This document shows, in pieces, positions 62,840-64,000 of a DNA stretch of 64,000 nt; within the stretch, counting starts at the first letter, position 1, and the number at the start of each line of letters is the position of its first letter. The DNA lies in contig MNCI01002152.1 in assembly GCA_015680685.1 (NCBI GenBank), forward strand, positions 745,364-809,363. The letters are read 5' to 3'. Made by a program: the position numbers and the translations under genes. Source of the stretch: Gnetum montanum (taxonomy: Eukaryota; Streptophyta; Gnetopsida; Gnetales; Gnetaceae). The notes under the pieces were generated by a model. The model was not told where the DNA came from. It ran no database searches and saw nothing but the letters and a program-made list of their open reading frames with translations.

Positions 62840-63720
62840 GTCCGGGTGTTGTTTCAGCCGCCGCCATTGACAATTCTATTGCTGCCATCGTTGCTTTTGC
62901 ACAGCCGCTGCTGCATCGGCGTCTTCCGCCCCGCCGCGTGACTGTCTCTTCTCCTGCAGCCCCAGCATCGCTGTCCCTCCCACGTGGCCTACCATCGCTA
63001 TTTTTTGCTCCTGCACTGTTTCTGCACCGCCGTCTGCTGCCTGCCTTGTAGCCTTGTCTTCTCCCGCCTGCTTGCTGCTCTTGCTGCCTACCGATCGCCG
63101 TGTTCTGTTGTGCTACTGTTGCTACCTCACCCGCATCACTGCTCCCTCCGCGTGCTGTCTACTCTTCTCGCCGCTGCTGCTGTATTCTTTCACCTGCTGC
63201 GCAACCCTCGTTTGCTGCGCCCGCCGTGTCCCTGCCGCCGCATCGCGCCATCGTCCTCCGCCCTCCTGCTGCTCCCGCTGCCTGCCGCATTCTGTTTACT
63301 ACCCTCTGTGTGTTGCGTCGCCTCCCACGCCATCGTCGCTCTCCCTCCACGTCGTCGATAATCTCGCCGCACCTGCCACATCCCTGTTGTTGCCGCACTG
63401 CCATTTTTTCCCTTTGCAGCCACCAAACCCTAGCCGCCGTCTCCTACCGATGCGCTGCCACCACCGCTTTTCTCTGTCTCCCGCCGCCACCACCTGGCAT
63501 CGTGCTACTATCTTTTTCTGCCGCGCCGTCCTTACCTACCGCGCCGCCCTCACCTGGCCGCACTGCGCCACCCTCACCTGCCACGCCGCCCTTACCTACC
63601 GCTGCTGCTGTTTCTGCCTTCTCCGTCGTCACTCCTGCGCTGCTGCCACACGTTTCATTGCTGTCCACCACCGACTACTTTCCTCCTCTCGATGATTGCG
63701 AATTTTTTTTTACTAAACAT
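62840..63720. other. GC-rich, pyrimidine-rich island
   Basis: Dominated on the plus strand by CCGCCG, CTGCTG, CTGCC and CACC words, in sharp contrast to AT-rich surroundings. Open frames exceed 200 codons in two plus frames (63054-63695, 63100-63723), but they are low-complexity (Ala/Pro/Leu/Cys/Arg) and overlap fully, as expected from scarce AT-rich stops. No domain is recognisable. It might be the leader or LTR part of a different element or a captured GC-rich 5' exon. Confidence 0.5.
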
Positions 63721-64000
63721 TAGAGAATTCTAATGTTCCGGCCGACCAACCAAAAATAATAATTTGTAATCAAGGGATCCGCCGCTAGACCTTACCTCTT
63801 CAAAATTGTGTCACGAAAGAGCTTGTTTTCTAAGTATTTGAATTTTTATGGGCTCAAATGCCCCACAAGTTGTAAAACTTGGTCAAAAAATGTGCAATTG
63901 GCGACACACATCCAACTACCCAGCATAGGTGCATTGAACCTAGTCTAAGCTAACCCTAACCCAAAAACCTTAGCCCAAACCTATAAATACCCTACCAATT
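63721..64000 (+). other. LTR-like sequence with TATA box at right edge
   Basis: After the island the base composition returns to normal. The window ends with CCAAACCTATAAATACCCTACC (shown here in part: TATAAATA at 63981-63988), the same core promoter context as in the E and F LTRs. It is likely the U3/R region of another LTR extending beyond the window; no boundary is visible. Confidence 0.4.

Noticed and set aside
63054-63723. Two overlapping plus-strand open frames of over 200 codons in the GC-rich island
   Set aside because: Low-complexity translations in overlapping frames, also open on the minus strand; they reflect scarcity of AT-rich stops, not coding.
1-64000. tRNA or rRNA genes
   Set aside because: I saw no cloverleaf-forming sequence with A and B boxes and no rRNA words; the tRNA-like signals are retrotransposon primer-binding sites.

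Overview
This window reads as repeat-dense intergenic DNA of a large-genome seed plant. The evidence is the content: Ty3/gypsy LTR retrotransposons of three lineages (Athila-like, Tat/Ogre-like, chromovirus) inserted into one another, all decayed and AT-rich, with many C-to-T and G-to-A changes of the kind left by cytosine methylation. A gymnosperm is plausible but cannot be proved from the sequence. I found no intact host gene, rRNA, tRNA or CRISPR array.

Layout, left to right. (1) 625-4763: 3' part of a Tat-like element (E, +): integrase C-terminus, 30-bp tandem repeats, long 3' LTR. (2) 4764-22749: Athila-like element A (+) from RT to 3' LTR, with an additional ORF (aORF) after integrase. 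Its 3' LTR is split by a complete Athila-like element B (-, 12394-21896, both LTRs 841 bp). (3) 22750-25359: unassigned AT-rich DNA. (4) 25360-27563: 3' end of another Athila-like copy, J (+). (5) 27564-39829: chromovirus H (-), interrupted by C (-, 29865-36775), an Athila-like deletion derivative lacking RT, RNase H and integrase. (6) 39830-40811: Athila-like 5' LTR and primer-binding site of K (+). (7) 40812-50266: Athila-like element D (-), with an aORF like that of A, cut in its protease by (8) F (+, 50267 to about 62700), a Tat/Ogre-like element with LTR, gag, protease, a 5-kb spacer and RT/RNase H. (9) 62840-64000: a GC-rich island and a TATA-bearing LTR-like edge.

The most unusual feature lies in the spacer between F's protease and RT, where Ogre elements are known to carry an intron. 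On the opposite strand it holds a multi-exon reading frame (60613 down to 56476). Its introns have canonical GT/AG ends, and four of them rejoin long reading frames exactly. Its second exon looks like an FCP1/NIF-type HAD phosphatase domain, and its 3' half is coiled-coil-like and acidic. A second unusual feature is in A and D: a segment with the motif vocabulary and TATA box of the LTR U3 lies between integrase and the aORF, like a second internal promoter. Short self-complementary motifs are arrayed upstream of the TATA box in several unrelated LTR families here.

All boundaries and homology calls come from reading the sequence. Lineage names rest on diagnostic motifs (FMDD and tRNA-Asp PBS for Athila; GH-type gag zinc knuckle, VDDGA protease and YVDD RT for Tat; chromodomain and EWLVM RT for chromovirus), not on database searches.
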